A model generated the notes under the pieces. That model saw only the letters and a list, made by a program, of their open reading frames with translations, did no database searches and was not told the origin of the DNA. Below are positions 21,978-22,656 of a DNA stretch of 22,656 bases, one piece after another. Position numbers and translations under genes: made by a program. The stretch is from JBAVEL01 sp049587715 (GTDB lineage Bacteria > Bacteroidota > Ignavibacteria > UBA10030 > UBA6906): positions 1-22,656 of the forward strand of contig JBAVEL010000034.1 of assembly GCA_049587715.1 (NCBI GenBank), in the 5' to 3' direction. The stretch's first letter is position 1. Each line of letters opens with the position of its first letter.

Positions 21978-22656
21978 GGCACCTGTCCCGCGCCCGCCGG
22001 TCCCGCCGACCCATCCCGCGCGGCAGCCGCGGGGTTGACGGGCGGGAGGGTCCCCCGTCGCGCTTCCTCCATCCGGTGCACCAGATGCCGGGTCGAGGCC
22101 TCGGACTTGACCAGGAAGGTCGATGGATAGAAGCCGATCCACACGATCAGCAGGACCACCGGAAGCAGGACCGCCCATTCCCGTCGGGAGAGATCCCGGA
22201 GATCCCTGTTTTCCGGCCTGTCCACGGTCCCGAAGAATATCCGCTGGTAGCTCCAGAGAAGGTACACGGCGGCCAGGATCACGCCGCAAGCGGCGGGAAC
22301 GGCAAACCAGGGCCCGTCCAGGAACGAGGACCGGAACGCACCGAGGAGGATCAGGAATTCCCCCACAAATCCGTTCAGACCGGGAAGCCCGGCCGAAGAG
22401 AGCATGACGACCATGAAGAAGGCGGCGTACGCCGGCATGACCTTCGCGATTCCCCCGAAGTCAGCGATCAGACGCGTATGACGCCTGTCGTAGAGCATCC
22501 CGACCAGCAGGAAGAGGGCGCCCGTCGAGAGGCCATGATTCACCATCTGGAGAATCCCCCCCTGGATACCCTCCTCCGTGAGGGAGCAGAGCCCCAGCAC
22601 GACGAAGCCGAGATGGCTCACGGAGGAGTACGCCACCAGCTTCTTGATGTCCGTCT
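21974..22656 (-). CDS. nuoM: NADH-quinone oxidoreductase subunit M, C-terminal part (runs off right edge)
   Basis: The last 227 codons of the antiporter-like complex I subunit M; the start lies beyond the right edge. The frame enters with TDIKKLVAYSSVSHLGFVVLG, split by the conserved lysine-bearing helix, then QMVNHGLSTGALFLLVGML and GLPGLNGFVGEFLILLGAF. Both are highly typical of NuoM. About six membrane helices remain, followed by a polar tail of some 40 residues that is Ala/Gly rich. Any GTG inside this piece that could be read as a start is internal to the gene. The stop overlaps the start of the ion transporter by four bases. Confidence 0.95.
   Translation of the reverse strand, partial: TDIKKLVAYSSVSHLGFVVLGLCSLTEEGIQGGILQMVNHGLSTGALFLLVGMLYDRRHTRLIADFGGIAKVMPAYAAFFMVVMLSSAGLPGLNGFVGEFLILLGAFRSSFLDGPWFAVPAACGVILAAVYLLWSYQRIFFGTVDRPENRDLRDLSRREWAVLLPVVLLIVWIGFYPSTFLVKSEASTRHLVHRMEEARRGTLPPVNPAAAARDGSAGPAGAGQVP

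Noticed and set aside
21978..22289. N-terminal extension of the ion transporter frame into nuoM
   Set aside because: Polar, low-complexity residues with no family match. The ATG at 21977 coupled to the nuoM stop is better.

Overview
The window is a compact, high-GC Gram-negative bacterial chromosome segment. Every supported gene lies on the minus strand, so transcription runs from the right edge (about 22656) to the left edge (1). An outer-membrane beta-barrel protein, RNase Y, a respiratory complex I cluster and the infC-rpmI-rplT-pheST-zapA block suggest an uncultured Gram-negative lineage, perhaps of the FCB group or a deltaproteobacterial-like phylum. That placement is inference from gene order and protein style only. 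No prophage, insertion sequence or CRISPR array was seen.

Layout in the direction of transcription: (a) 22656-17013 holds the tail of nuoM, a CitMHS/NhaD-like ion transporter fitted between nuoM and nuoN, nuoN, the NAD(P)HX repair fusion enzyme and a VanZ-family membrane protein. (b) 17016-14252 holds tgt, yajC and the riboflavin enzyme ribBA. Genes in (a) and (b) overlap by a few bases or are separated by at most about 25 bp, and look like one long transcription unit ended by a terminator at 14152-14193. (c) greA follows. That terminator sits so close to greA that it may also act as a leader attenuator. (d) 13569-13043 holds a well-formed sigma70-type promoter and tRNA-Gly(GCC), an intrinsic terminator, then tRNA-Cys(GCA), tRNA-Leu(TAA) and tRNA-Val(GAC). 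(e) 12978-5725 is a translation operon: thrS, infC (apparently starting at ATC), rpmI, rplT, pheS, pheT, a small coiled-coil protein and zapA. (f) 5724-5402 is a structured non-coding region with a candidate 6S-like RNA. (g) 5401-1969 holds rny, coaE and an argD-like aminotransferase. (h) 1952-413 is an outer-membrane barrel gene with its own consensus promoter and a strong terminator. (i) nadB (L-aspartate oxidase) starts at 380 and runs off the left edge.

Most genes are core housekeeping: translation, RNA turnover, cofactor synthesis and respiration. The points most worth a second look are the ion transporter translationally coupled to nuoM, the structured RNA region between zapA and rny, the ATC start of infC, the terminator in front of greA, the unrecognised coiled-coil gene between pheT and zapA, and the orphan barrel protein.
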